Source: an uncultured Clostridia bacterium
GTDB taxonomy: Bacteria; Bacillota; Clostridia; Oscillospirales; Ruminococcaceae
Reading direction: 5' to 3'
Assembly (NCBI GenBank): GCA_947644575.1
Contig: CANRZX010000002.1
Location: 1 to 37,220 of the forward strand
DNA length: 37,220 nucleotides
The notes under the pieces are model-generated. The model ran no database searches. It was not told the origin of the DNA and saw nothing but the letters and a program-made list of their open reading frames with translations. Positions 1 to 8,872 of this stretch are shown here, one piece after another. The translations under genes were made by a program, and so were the position numbers. Numbering within the stretch: the first letter of the stretch is position 1; each line of letters opens with the position of its first letter.

Positions 1-1
1 C

Positions 2-784
2 GCCGAGGCGGCCAGCCTCGCGGCGGCCAGCGCGGCAGGCGTCTCCACCGGCACGCCGCAGCCGCACGCGGGCATCGGCCCCGCTTTGGCTGAAAACACG
101 GCCTACACGCCGCCTTCGGCCGCTCTGCTGGCGCTGCCCGAATCCGGGCGCGTGGATATGCGCTACTTCGACGACGCGCTGTTTATCGGCGATTCGCTCA
201 CGCGCGGCTTTCAGGAATACGCCAGCGGCATCCCGGGCGCGAAATACGCCGCCTATATCGGCGTCGGGCCGCGCCAGTTCATGGAGGGCCTTGTGCAGAA
301 CCGCGCCGGCGAGCAGGTAGCGGCCATCGACGAGATCCTTGCCGCCGCGCCCAAAAAGGTCTATCTGCTGCTGGGGACAAATTCGATGGCTACGCTGTCG
401 GACGAAGCGTTTTTGAAATATTATGAGGACCTGCTCGATTTTCTGATGCCGCAGCTCCCTTCGGACACCGTCTACTATCTGCAGGCGATCCCGCCCGTGA
501 CGGCGGCGAAAATGGAGTCGGACGAGAATTTTTCCCTTGCGCGCATCCGCGGCCTGAACGAAAGTCTCGCGGGGCTCGCTTATCGAAAAGGGATGTATTT
601 TTTGGACTTGTTCTCGGCGCTCGCGGACGAAACGGGCGCGCTGCGCGCGGACATCGCCTCGGGCGAAATCCATCTGAACGATTCCGGCTACAGCCTGTGG
701 CGGGAATTCCTCATCACGCACACGGCCTACCGGAAGGAGAATCCCTATTTGCCCGGTTCCCCCTATTACGTAACTGCTGGGTGA
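2..784 (+). CDS. SGNH/GDSL-type hydrolase, 5' end outside window (paralog 1 of 3)
   Basis: Frame open from window start. GDSLTRGF block I and LLGTNS block III; SDEAFLKYYEDLLD shared with the two downstream paralogs. Confidence 0.8.
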   Translation, partial: AEAASLAAASAAGVSTGTPQPHAGIGPALAENTAYTPPSAALLALPESGRVDMRYFDDALFIGDSLTRGFQEYASGIPGAKYAAYIGVGPRQFMEGLVQNRAGEQVAAIDEILAAAPKKVYLLLGTNSMATLSDEAFLKYYEDLLDFLMPQLPSDTVYYLQAIPPVTAAKMESDENFSLARIRGLNESLAGLAYRKGMYFLDLFSALADETGALRADIASGEIHLNDSGYSLWREFLITHTAYRKENPYLPGSPYYVTAG

Positions 785-847
785 TGCCGGGCGCCCGGCG
801 CGATTTCATCCGCCGCGCGGCATCCGCAGCGTTCAAAGGAGACTATC

Positions 848-1888
848 TTGACAAAGCGCACCAATCGACAATTTCAAAAGAAGCGGCGCGTCCGGACGCT
901 GGCTGTCCATGCCGGGCTGGGCGTGACAATGGCCGCGCTGGCCGCCGGCGTCGGCTATGCCTCGCTACGCATCGTGCAAGGGCAGCCTCTGCTGCCCGCT
1001 TTGCCCTCGCTGAGGGGCTTTCCGCCGTTTTCACAGCCCGCGCAGCCGTCCTCGCTGTCCGGTGTCGAGGCACGGCTGGACGGCGGCTTTTCCGCAGCCG
1101 CCGGAGGGGAGGCCGCGCTGGCCGCGCTGGCCCCGCTTCCCGCCGAAGCGCAAACGCTTTCCGCCGTGTGGAACACCGCCGCCCCGCTCGCGCAGGCCTC
1201 CCCCACCGTCGGCGACACCCGCCTGCTGGCCGTGCCGGAAAACGGGCGCGTGTCCGACGATTATTTCCGCGACGCGCTGTTCATCGGCGATTCCGTCACG
1301 CAGGGCTTTGGCTGGTACGCGGATTACAAGGATTGGATGCGTGTCTGCGCCTATAAGGGCGTCAATCCGCAGCAGATCCTGCAAAACTTAGTGGGACGCC
1401 GGGCGGACGGCGTGACGCAGATCGAAATGTGGGACGACATCAACGTCCAGCAGGATGTGGAGAATATTTACATCCTGCTCGGCGCGAACGCGCTGCTGCA
1501 GCAGTCGGATGAGGCCTTTTTGAAATATTACGGCGATTTGCTGGATAAGCTGCGCGAGCGCTTTCCCGAAACACCCATCTATGTCCAGAGCCTCACGCCG
1601 ACGACGCAGGAATATGGGCAGAAAAAGCCCGCGCTGGCGCGCGACCATCTGCGCGCCGTCAACGAGGCCGTCGCGCGGCTGACGCTCAGCCGAGGGATGT
1701 ATTATGTCGACCTGTGGGAGGCCCTCGCCGACGGGGACGGCTATCTGCGGGCAGACCTGTCCGGAGACGGCCTGCACCTGCTTGACGGCAGCAAGTACCG
1801 CGTGTGGCTGGACTATTTGGCGACGCACACCGTATACAGCGCGCACAACGCGCAGTTCGCGCAGCCGGACGGCGGCGCGTACAGCTAA
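848..1888 (+). CDS. Membrane-anchored SGNH/GDSL-type hydrolase (paralog 2)
   Basis: TTG start after AAAGGAG; basic N-terminus plus TM segment; GDSVTQGF, LLGANA, DGLH blocks. Confidence 0.82.
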   Translation: MTKRTNRQFQKKRRVRTLAVHAGLGVTMAALAAGVGYASLRIVQGQPLLPALPSLRGFPPFSQPAQPSSLSGVEARLDGGFSAAAGGEAALAALAPLPAEAQTLSAVWNTAAPLAQASPTVGDTRLLAVPENGRVSDDYFRDALFIGDSVTQGFGWYADYKDWMRVCAYKGVNPQQILQNLVGRRADGVTQIEMWDDINVQQDVENIYILLGANALLQQSDEAFLKYYGDLLDKLRERFPETPIYVQSLTPTTQEYGQKKPALARDHLRAVNEAVARLTLSRGMYYVDLWEALADGDGYLRADLSGDGLHLLDGSKYRVWLDYLATHTVYSAHNAQFAQPDGGAYS

Positions 1889-1933
1889 ACCGGCGCGGAA
1901 AACAATCCGTTCTTACCTAAGGGAGGATGTCCT

Positions 1934-2989
1934 TTGGCAAAAGCAAAAGCGAGGACAAAAACAAAAAAGGCGCGGAGCTACCAATCGCAGCAGCGGCGGC
2001 GGCGCAGCCGGGCCATGCTGACACAGGGGTGCCTCGGCGTGCTGATCGTGGCGCTGCTGTTCGGCATCTCCTACGCGTGCGTGCGCATTGTCCACGGGCA
2101 GCCCGTCCTGCCCGTATCCGCCGCTCCGGTGGGCGCGCCGGACGGAGCCTCCGCGCCGCAAAGCGCGCCCGTGCCGCAGGCGCCGTCTGAGCCGCAGGCT
2201 TCCTCCGCCCCGGACGGCGCGCAGGCGGTGCTTGGCCCCGCACAGCCGCAGGCGCCCGCGCTTCAGGCGTGGAACACCGCCGCTTTGCAGGAGCGCACGC
2301 TGCCCTGCGACCTTTCCGAGAGCGATTCGCGCATGCTCGCTGTGCCGGAAAACGGCCGCCTGAGCAGCGAATATTTTCGAACCGCGATGTTCGTCGGCGA
2401 TTCGCTCTCGCAGGGCTTCGCCCTGTACGAACCGACGCGCGGCGTCGCCACGGTCTGTGCCTATAAAAGCACCAGTCCGAATCAGGTGCTGCAAAACTTT
2501 GTAGGGCAGCGGCCGGACGGCTCGCGCATCGAAATGTGGGACGATATTAAAATCCAGAACCCGAGCAATATTTACGTCCTGTACGGCACAAACGCGCTGA
2601 TCTCGCAGTCGGACGAAGCGTTCTTAAAATATTACGGCGATTTGCTGGATAAGCTGCGCGAGCGCTTTCCCAACGTGCCGATCTATGTGCAGAGCATTAC
2701 GCCCACCACCGCCGCGCAGGGCGCAAAGCAGCCCCCACTGGAAAACGGCCACATCCGCGCTGTCAACGAGGCCATCGCGCGCATGGCCACCGAAAAGGGC
2801 CTGTATTATCTGAACGCGCAGGAAGCGCTGACAGACGCCGACGGCAACCTGCGCGCCGACTACACTGGCACGGTAGACGGCATCCACATGAACCCGACGG
2901 GCTACGCCGCGTGGGCGGATTATCTGCTGACGCATACCGTGTACAGCGCCTACAACGCCCAGTTCGTCACCGCCGGCCCCTACGCGTAA
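1934..2989 (+). CDS. Membrane-anchored SGNH/GDSL-type hydrolase (paralog 3)
   Basis: TTG start after GGGAGGA; basic N-terminus plus TM, Pro/Ala-rich linker; GDSLSQGF, GTNA, DGIH blocks. Confidence 0.82.
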   Translation: MAKAKARTKTKKARSYQSQQRRRRSRAMLTQGCLGVLIVALLFGISYACVRIVHGQPVLPVSAAPVGAPDGASAPQSAPVPQAPSEPQASSAPDGAQAVLGPAQPQAPALQAWNTAALQERTLPCDLSESDSRMLAVPENGRLSSEYFRTAMFVGDSLSQGFALYEPTRGVATVCAYKSTSPNQVLQNFVGQRPDGSRIEMWDDIKIQNPSNIYVLYGTNALISQSDEAFLKYYGDLLDKLRERFPNVPIYVQSITPTTAAQGAKQPPLENGHIRAVNEAIARMATEKGLYYLNAQEALTDADGNLRADYTGTVDGIHMNPTGYAAWADYLLTHTVYSAYNAQFVTAGPYA

Positions 2990-3083
2990 AGCAAGCGCTG
3001 AATCAAGCGCCGCACACATTTCGGCGGTATATTTTCCTCCTTTTTTATCTGCAAGCCGCCCGTGCGAATATCCGAAATAGCTC

Positions 3084-3112
3084 TTGTTTTTTCCAGCCCC
3101 GTGTGTTATACT
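3084..3112 (+). promoter_or_regulatory. Sigma-70-like promoter upstream of rpsO
   Basis: TTGTTT - 17 bp - TATACT, about 115 bp upstream of the rpsO ATG. Confidence 0.6.
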
Positions 3113-3228
3113 ATGAGCGCTGCTTTGCAAAGGCGGCGTTACCCGGACGCGGCGCGCGGCGCATCCCTCGCAGGAATACCGGCACGGCGTTCGAGGCATA
3201 TTTTTGAAACAGAAAGAGGAGTTGCACC

Positions 3229-3486
3229 ATGCAGAACAAGCAAGACATCATCGCATCCTGCCGCCTGAGCGAGAACGACACCGGTTCCCCCGAGGTTCAG
3301 GTCGCCCTGCTCACCGCGCGCATCAACCATCTGAACGAGCACCTGAAGGCCAACAAGAACGATAAGCACAGCTATCGCGGCCTTTTGAAAATGGTCGGCC
3401 GCCGCCGCAATCTGCTGACCTATCTGCAGAAGAAGGACATCGAACGCTATCGTGCCCTGATCGCAAAGCTTGGCCTGCGCAAGTAA
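3229..3486 (+). CDS. rpsO: 30S ribosomal protein S15
   Basis: 85 aa; [24 protein letters not shown]...[16 protein letters not shown] is the classic S15 sequence; next to pnp. Confidence 0.98.
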   Translation: MQNKQDIIASCRLSENDTGSPEVQVALLTARINHLNEHLKANKNDKHSYRGLLKMVGRRRNLLTYLQKKDIERYRALIAKLGLRK

Positions 3487-3494
3487 GAAAATCC

Positions 3495-3531
3495 GGAAAG
3501 GCAGGCGGTACAAGGAACCGTCTGCCTTTCC
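3495..3531 (+). terminator. Stem-loop after rpsO (terminator or processing hairpin)
   Basis: GGAAAGGCAGGCGGT / ACCGTCTGCCTTTCC 15-bp stem with one G-T pair, 7-nt loop; weak U tract. Confidence 0.55.
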
Positions 3532-3884
3532 GCGTATTCTGTAGGGCTCAAACCGTCCGAAAAACCGCGTCCACTCTGTTTTCAGGCAGCTTCGGGTGCC
3601 GGCCGGGCCTTTTTTCTCCGGCCGCCCGAAACGTCCGCCGCGCCCGCCCGGGCGCGATCATCCGCCGCGGGGTTTTTGTCAAGCTGTCCCGAAGGGCGCG
3701 TCCGCCCGTTTGGGATTGTTTGCCGTCCGCGTGTTGTTAGCAATGAATCGAGCGCTTTTTGCCCCAGGCAGGGACGGCGGCATGGCCGCCGGGCCCCGTC
3801 CGACAGCGGCCGCGCCCAAGCGAAAAACGCTGGATTTATTGCTAAAACACCGGCCGCCCCGCCTGTTATCAGGAGGTAAAACAA

Positions 3885-6020
3885 ATGGCATTGGAATTCG
3901 CGTCCAAGCGGGAGACCTTCCCCAAGTACCGTGTGTTTGAGACCGAGCTGGCCGGCCGTCCGTTCAAGGTCGAGACCGGCAAGATGAGCGGCCTGTCCAA
4001 TGGGAGTTGCCTGGTCCGCTACGGCGACACCGTCGTTTTGTGCAACGCCACCATGAGCGAAAAACCCCGCGAGGGTATCGACTTCTTCCCGCTCTCCGTC
4101 GATTTTGAGGAGAAGCTGTATGCCGTGGGCCGCATCCCGGGCAGCTTCATGCGCCGCGAGGGCCGCCCGGGCGAGAAGGCCATTCTGACGAGCCGCGTCG
4201 TCGACCGCCCCATCCGTCCGCTGTTCCCGAAGGATATGCGCAACGACGTCTCCGTTGTCATGACCGTGATGAGCGTCGATCAGGACTGCAGCCCGGAGAT
4301 CGCCGGCATGATCGGCACGTCGATCGCGCTTTCCATCTCCAACATTCCGTGGAAGGGCCCGATCGCGGGCGTGTTCGTCGGCCTTGTGGACGGTGAGATT
4401 GTTGTAAACCCCACCGAGAAGCAGCGCGAGACGAGCGATTTGCAGCTCACCGTCGCCGCCAGCGCCGAAAAGATCGTCATGATCGAGGCGGGCGCGAACG
4501 AGGTGGACGAGGCCACCATGCTCAAGGCCATCCACACGGGCGACGACGAGATCCAGAAAATGATCGCGTTCATCAACGGCATTGTGGCCGAGATCGGCAA
4601 GCCGAAGATCGAGTTCCAGTCGATGGAGCTCAACCACGACCTGCTTGAGGAGGTCAAGCGCGATTACCTCGACGCGTTCAAGGCCGCGATGGACACCGAC
4701 GACAAGACGGTGCGCGACGCCCGCCTGCTGCCCATCCGCAGCGAGTTCGAGGAGAAATACGCCGAGCAGTGGGGCGCGGGCGTGATCGAGGAGATCATGT
4801 ACAAGATGCAGAAGTTCGTCGTACGCCGCTGGCTGCTCGACGAGGGCAAGCGCGTGGACGGGCGCGGCATCAACGAGATCCGCCCGCTGGCCGCCGAGGT
4901 CGGCATTTTGCCGCGCGTACACGGCTCCGGCATGTTCACGCGCGGCCAGACGCAGGTGCTCACGGCGGTGACGCTCTCCGGCCTGCGCGACGCGCAGATC
5001 ATGGACGACCTCTCCACCGAGGCTACCAAGCGCTATATGCACCACTACAACTTCCCGCCGTACTCCGTGGGCGAGGCGCGCGCTCCGCGCAGCCCCGGCC
5101 GCCGCGAGATTGGCCACGGCGCGCTCGCCGAGCGCGCGTTGCTGCCCGTGCTGCCCAGCGTGGAGGAATTCCCCTACGCCATCCGCGGCGTGTCCGAGGT
5201 GCTCAGCTCCAACGGCTCCACCAGCCAGGCGTCCATCTGCGGCTCCACCCTGGCGCTGATGGACGCGGGCGTGCCCATCAAAAAGCCCGTCGCGGGCATT
5301 TCCTGCGGCCTCATCACCGAAGGCGAGCGCTGGATGACGATGCTCGACATCCAGGGCGTGGAGGATTTCCACGGCGATATGGACTTCAAGGTTGGCGGCA
5401 CGCGCGACGGCATCACGGCCATTCAAATGGATATGAAGGTCGACGGCCTGACATATGCCATCATTGAGGAGGCTTTCGACAAGTGCCGCAAGGCCCGCCT
5501 GTATATCCTGAACGAAATCATGGCGCCCGTCATTGCCGAGCCGCGCGCCGAGCTCTCCAAATATGCGCCGAAGATGCTGTCGATGAAGATCGACGTGGAC
5601 AAGATCCGCGACGTCATCGGCAAGGGCGGCAAAGTCATTCAGGAGATCTGTGCGAACTGCAACGCCAAGATCGACATCGAGGAGGACGGCAGCGTCTTTA
5701 TCTCCGCCATCGACATCGAGGACGCGAACCGCGCGATGCACACGATCAAGACGATCGTCGAGGATCCCGAGATCGGTGCCATCTACAAGGGCAAGGTCAC
5801 GCGCCTGATGACGTTCGGCGCGTTCGTCGAGATCGCCCCGGGCAAAGAGGGCCTTGTGCATATCTCCAAGCTTGACACGCGCCGCGTGGAGAAGGTCGAG
5901 GACGTCGTCGCCGTGGGCGACGAGCTGCTGGTTAAAGTCACCGAAATCGACCAGCAGGGCCGCATCAATCTGTCCCGCAAGGACGCGTTGGCGGATCTGG
6001 CCGCAAAGCAGGGCAAATAA
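3885..6020 (+). CDS. pnp: Polyribonucleotide nucleotidyltransferase
   Basis: 711 aa with two RNase PH-like domains, KH (VIGKGGKVIQEI) and S1 (GAIYKGKVTRLMTFGAFVEI) domains; rpsO-pnp synteny. Confidence 0.98.
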   Translation: MALEFASKRETFPKYRVFETELAGRPFKVETGKMSGLSNGSCLVRYGDTVVLCNATMSEKPREGIDFFPLSVDFEEKLYAVGRIPGSFMRREGRPGEKAILTSRVVDRPIRPLFPKDMRNDVSVVMTVMSVDQDCSPEIAGMIGTSIALSISNIPWKGPIAGVFVGLVDGEIVVNPTEKQRETSDLQLTVAASAEKIVMIEAGANEVDEATMLKAIHTGDDEIQKMIAFINGIVAEIGKPKIEFQSMELNHDLLEEVKRDYLDAFKAAMDTDDKTVRDARLLPIRSEFEEKYAEQWGAGVIEEIMYKMQKFVVRRWLLDEGKRVDGRGINEIRPLAAEVGILPRVHGSGMFTRGQTQVLTAVTLSGLRDAQIMDDLSTEATKRYMHHYNFPPYSVGEARAPRSPGRREIGHGALAERALLPVLPSVEEFPYAIRGVSEVLSSNGSTSQASICGSTLALMDAGVPIKKPVAGISCGLITEGERWMTMLDIQGVEDFHGDMDFKVGGTRDGITAIQMDMKVDGLTYAIIEEAFDKCRKARLYILNEIMAPVIAEPRAELSKYAPKMLSMKIDVDKIRDVIGKGGKVIQEICANCNAKIDIEEDGSVFISAIDIEDANRAMHTIKTIVEDPEIGAIYKGKVTRLMTFGAFVEIAPGKEGLVHISKLDTRRVEKVEDVVAVGDELLVKVTEIDQQGRINLSRKDALADLAAKQGK

Positions 6021-6032
6021 TCGCATGTTCAT

Positions 6033-6066
6033 GGCGGCACGGCAAAATCGCCGTGCCGCCGTTTCT
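6033..6066 (+). terminator. Rho-independent terminator after pnp
   Basis: GGCGGCACGGC-AAAATC-GCCGTGCCGCC followed by GTTTCTTT. Confidence 0.75.
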
Positions 6067-6117
6067 TTGGAAATACAAGCCAGGAAACAACGCTATGAAG
6101 AGAAGGAGGCGTGTACG

Positions 6118-6630
6118 ATGTCTTTGGAAGCGGTGCGCCGCTATTTTGAAGGCTTCGGCATTGACAACCGTATATTGGAGTTTGGCGAATCCAGCGCCAC
6201 CGTGGAGCTGGCCGCGCACGCGCTGGGCTGCGCGCCCGCGCGCATCGCCAAAACGCTCTCGTTCCGCGTGGGCGAGGACTGCGTGCTCATCGTCGCGGCG
6301 GGCGACGCAAAGGTGGACAACGCCCGCTTTAAGGCGCAGTTCCACACCAAGGCAAAAATGCTCACACCGGACGAGGCCGTGGCGCTCGTCGGCCACGCCG
6401 TGGGCGGGGTGTGCCCGTTCGCCGTAAAAGAGGGCGTACAGGTGTATCTGGATGAATCGCTGAAGCGATTTGAGACGGTTTATCCCGCCTGCGGCAGCGC
6501 GAACAGCGCCATCGAGCTGACGCTGCCGGAACTGGAAAAATATTCCCGCTTCGACGCGTGGGTGGACGTCTGCAAGGCATGGCGGCCCGAGGAGACGGCA
6601 GCCGCAAGCGCGGGATCCGCCGCACCTTGA
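6118..6630 (+). CDS. YbaK/EbsC (ProX-like) aminoacyl-tRNA deacylase family protein
   Basis: ATG at 6118 after AGAAGGAGG; HALGCAPARIAKTLSFRVGE...VGGVCPFAVKEGVQVYLDESL motifs. Confidence 0.88.
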   Translation: MSLEAVRRYFEGFGIDNRILEFGESSATVELAAHALGCAPARIAKTLSFRVGEDCVLIVAAGDAKVDNARFKAQFHTKAKMLTPDEAVALVGHAVGGVCPFAVKEGVQVYLDESLKRFETVYPACGSANSAIELTLPELEKYSRFDAWVDVCKAWRPEETAAASAGSAAP

Positions 6631-6722
6631 GCGAAATGCGCGGCTTTTCCGACGAGTCTTTTTTCGCCGCGGCCTGAGCGGAGCGCGCAGTTTCCCGGAT
6701 GAGACTTTTTTTCGCCGCGGCC
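6628..6722 (+). repeat. Diverged 47/48-bp tandem repeat just after the ybaK-like gene
   Basis: TGAGCGaaatGCGCgGcTTTtCCgaCGAGtC-TTTTTTCGCCGCGGCC followed by TGAGCGgagcGCGCaGTTTcCCGGATGAGACTTTTTTTCGCCGCGGCC. Confidence 0.7.
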
Positions 6723-6818
6723 CCGGCAGGAGGCCGTTTTGCCGGGGCGTTTGGCGGCCCGCGCCGTCCGCGTCCGCGGAAAATTTTGAGGGAAATCTAA
6801 AAAACCTTGAAAAAGCCC

Positions 6819-6847
6819 TTGCAATTTTCGGGCAAATGGTGTATCAT
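6819..6847 (+). promoter_or_regulatory. Sigma-70-like promoter facing the truncated tRNA-Asn copy
   Basis: TTGCAA - 17 bp - TATCAT, about 40 bp upstream of the tRNA 5' fragment. Confidence 0.6.
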
Positions 6848-6887
6848 AAATAAGCGGTTTCCACGGAATGTGGGAAACACGGAATAA

Positions 6888-6914
6888 TCCTCCTTAGCTC
6901 AGTCGGTAGAGCAT
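6888..6914 (+). pseudogene. 5' fragment of tRNA-Asn (27 bp), exact copy of the start of the downstream intact tRNA
   Basis: TCCTCCTTAGCTCAGTCGGTAGAGCAT is identical to 7280-7306; homology stops before the anticodon arm. Confidence 0.9.
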
Positions 6915-6956
6915 ATGGCACATAGGTAACCCAAAGACTGAGCATGGAATTTGATA

Positions 6957-7102
6957 GTGATTGTGCGATTTTTGGATACCACTTGCACTTGAATCCAAAA
7001 TTTCCTATTCTTCCAAAATTTCGCCGCGAATCCATCACTTGTCTGTGATGAATTCGCGGATGCAAATAGAATTTGCATCCGCGACAATCACTGCAAAATC
7101 GC
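6957..7102 (+). other. AT-rich structured segment with nested and mutually exclusive inverted repeats
   Basis: CCGCGAATCCATCAC/GTGATGAATTCGCGG (7024-7059); TCGCGGATGCAAAT/ATTTGCATCCGCGA (7054-7084); TTTGGAT/ATCCAAA (6971-6999); GTGATTGT/ACAATCAC and GCGATTTT/AAAATCGC outer arms. Confidence 0.7.
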
Positions 7103-7279
7103 AAATTTGTTTTTTCCCGCTAACGGTTAAGAGAGCGCAACCCATTCAATCCTTAATGGAAAACTAATGGAACACAGCGTTCCTTCCTATTTGAACATTA
7201 GGAGAGAGAAAAGTTCATTAGCTTATCCATCAAGGACAAAAAATCAATCGCCTCCTCACCCCAAGCGGAAAATATATGA

Positions 7280-7355
7280 TCCTCCTTAGCTCAGTCGGTA
7301 GAGCATGCGGCTGTTAACCGCAGGGTCGTCTGTTCGAGCCAGACAGGGGGAGCCA
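7280..7355 (+). tRNA. tRNA-Asn (anticodon GTT), CCA encoded
   Basis: Cloverleaf folded by hand: acceptor TCCTCCT/AGGGGGA, anticodon stem TGCGG/CCGCA with loop CTGTTAA, T arm GTCTG-TTCGAGC-CAGAC, discriminator G plus CCA. Confidence 0.96.
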
Positions 7356-7356
7356 G

Positions 7357-7398
7357 AAATGTCCGGTCGAAGCAATTTGACCGGACATTTTCCATTTT
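7357..7398 (+). terminator. Rho-independent terminator after tRNA-Asn
   Basis: AAATGTCCGGTC-GAAGCAATTT-GACCGGACATTT then TCCATTTT. Confidence 0.75.
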
Positions 7399-7765
7399 AT
7401 CCGGACATTCACACCATATATGGGTTCATAAGTTGATACTCTGCCCGGCTGGAACAAAACCAGCCGGGCTATTTTAATTTCAAAGCCCAAAGTACAAGGG
7501 AGAAGTGTACCCTTTTTTAAAAAAAGGAAAGGACAGGATGCTGAGAAAATACCCGGCAATACACTGTTCCCTGCGCCCAGCCAACAGGCCGGGCGCTTTT
7601 CTTTTGCCCCTTTCCGGGGCTGGCTCTCTTCCCCCTCTCCACACCTCTCCCCTAATACTCTTTACCGGCTGGGAAAGAAGAAGTTTCCCTCCCGGATCAG
7701 CATCTGCAAGCCATCAGCAAGAGATCAACGATCAATCAACAGGCAAAAAGAAAGGATGAGCAAAC

Positions 7766-8431
7766 ATGAACATCGGCATCGACCACGGCTACTACGCCAT
7801 CAAGACAAGGCATTGTTCTTTCCCAGCCGGTATCACGGCCTACTCGCACGAACCCTACACGCTGCAGGACACGCTGGAGTACGAGGGCCGGTTCTACGTC
7901 TGCGGGACAGGCCGTCAGCCGATTTTGCGGGACAAGACCGGGAATGACAACTACTTCCTGCTGACGCTGGCTGCAATCGCAAAGGAAATCAGGCAGCGCG
8001 GAGAAAAGCCGGAGTGTTCGGTGGTGATCGGTGCGGGTCTGCCGCTGACGACCTACGGCCGCGAGAAAAAGCCGTTCCGCAAGTATCTTCTCCGCTCTTC
8101 CCAGCCGGTGTGCTTCAAATTCGAGGGTGAAGCGTACAAGGTAATGATCCGGGATGTGCTTTTGTTTCCGCAGGGGTATTCGGCCAGTGTGATCATCCAG
8201 CAGCAGGGCCGAATCTATACAGAGCGGCTGCTGTCTGCTGCGATGGAGGCGGGATTCGACCTCAAGGCGCTGCCGGTGATCCTGATGGGCGGCGGGGCAG
8301 CAGTGGTAACGCGCAACGTGCGCGAGCAGGATCGCCTGTGTCGGGTGTTGGCACTGACGGACGCCCGTGCCAACGCCGAGGGCTATGAGCGGATCATGGG
8401 CCAGATGTCGGGCGGTGAGAGCCAGAGGTGA
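7766..8431 (+). CDS. ParM/StbA-like actin-fold protein, apparently internally shortened
   Basis: MNIGIDHGYYAIKT (phosphate-1-like) and ILMGGGA (adenosine motif-like); 221 aa without a DIGG-type central motif. Confidence 0.7.
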   Translation: MNIGIDHGYYAIKTRHCSFPAGITAYSHEPYTLQDTLEYEGRFYVCGTGRQPILRDKTGNDNYFLLTLAAIAKEIRQRGEKPECSVVIGAGLPLTTYGREKKPFRKYLLRSSQPVCFKFEGEAYKVMIRDVLLFPQGYSASVIIQQQGRIYTERLLSAAMEAGFDLKALPVILMGGGAAVVTRNVREQDRLCRVLALTDARANAEGYERIMGQMSGGESQR

Positions 8432-8742
8432 GCAGAGCACGGTTCACGTTCCGGCCCGGCAGCCAGTTGGACAGCCACCGGAGGGCATGGGCCTATCTGA
8501 TGGCTGTGCCGGACGGCCAGCGCAATGATTTCCTCGTCCGCGCGATCCTGCGGATGCAGGAAGATGCTGTGCTGGAAGAAACACTCCGAAGGATCCTGCG
8601 GGAAGAATTACAGGCCTTTTCTCTCCAGACCGGCCCGCCTCCTGAAGTTGTGGAGCAAAGCACTGTCTCTGAACCCGGCGCAGCCCCGCCCATCCCGCAG
8701 GAGATGATGGCCTTTCTTGACGGTCTGCTGCGGGAGGATTGA
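8428..8742 (+). CDS. Small protein overlapping the ParM-like gene (possible ParR-type partner)
   Basis: GTG start overlaps the TGA of the upstream gene (GTGA); size and position match a ParMR pair. No recognised domain. Confidence 0.5.
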   Translation: MSRARFTFRPGSQLDSHRRAWAYLMAVPDGQRNDFLVRAILRMQEDAVLEETLRRILREELQAFSLQTGPPPEVVEQSTVSEPGAAPPIPQEMMAFLDGLLRED

Positions 8743-8784
8743 GTCCTTGTTGCTTGTGACAATCTTTGGGCAATGTGTTCGCCG

Positions 8785-8858
8785 ATCTTTGTTGGCTCTT
8801 GTGAATAGCTTTGCGACCGGCTTTCGGGTATCCTTTGACTTGCCGCAAGAGGCAGAAA
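8785..8858 (+). repeat. Conserved intergenic leader, copy A
   Basis: ATCTTTGTTGGnTCnTGTGAAT...GGTATnCTTTG..CTT.CCGCAAGAGG.AGAAA shared with 12353-12427. Confidence 0.7.
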
Positions 8859-8872
8859 GGAGCGCGAAAGTG

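Noticed and set aside
3582-6032. 816-aa minus-strand ORF
   Set aside because: Lies antisense over the whole of pnp; a by-product of high GC and codon bias, low-complexity composition.
6844-7104. Short minus-strand ORFs across the tRNA fragment/structured insert
   Set aside because: Overlap tRNA sequence and hairpins, no ribosome binding site or recognisable product.
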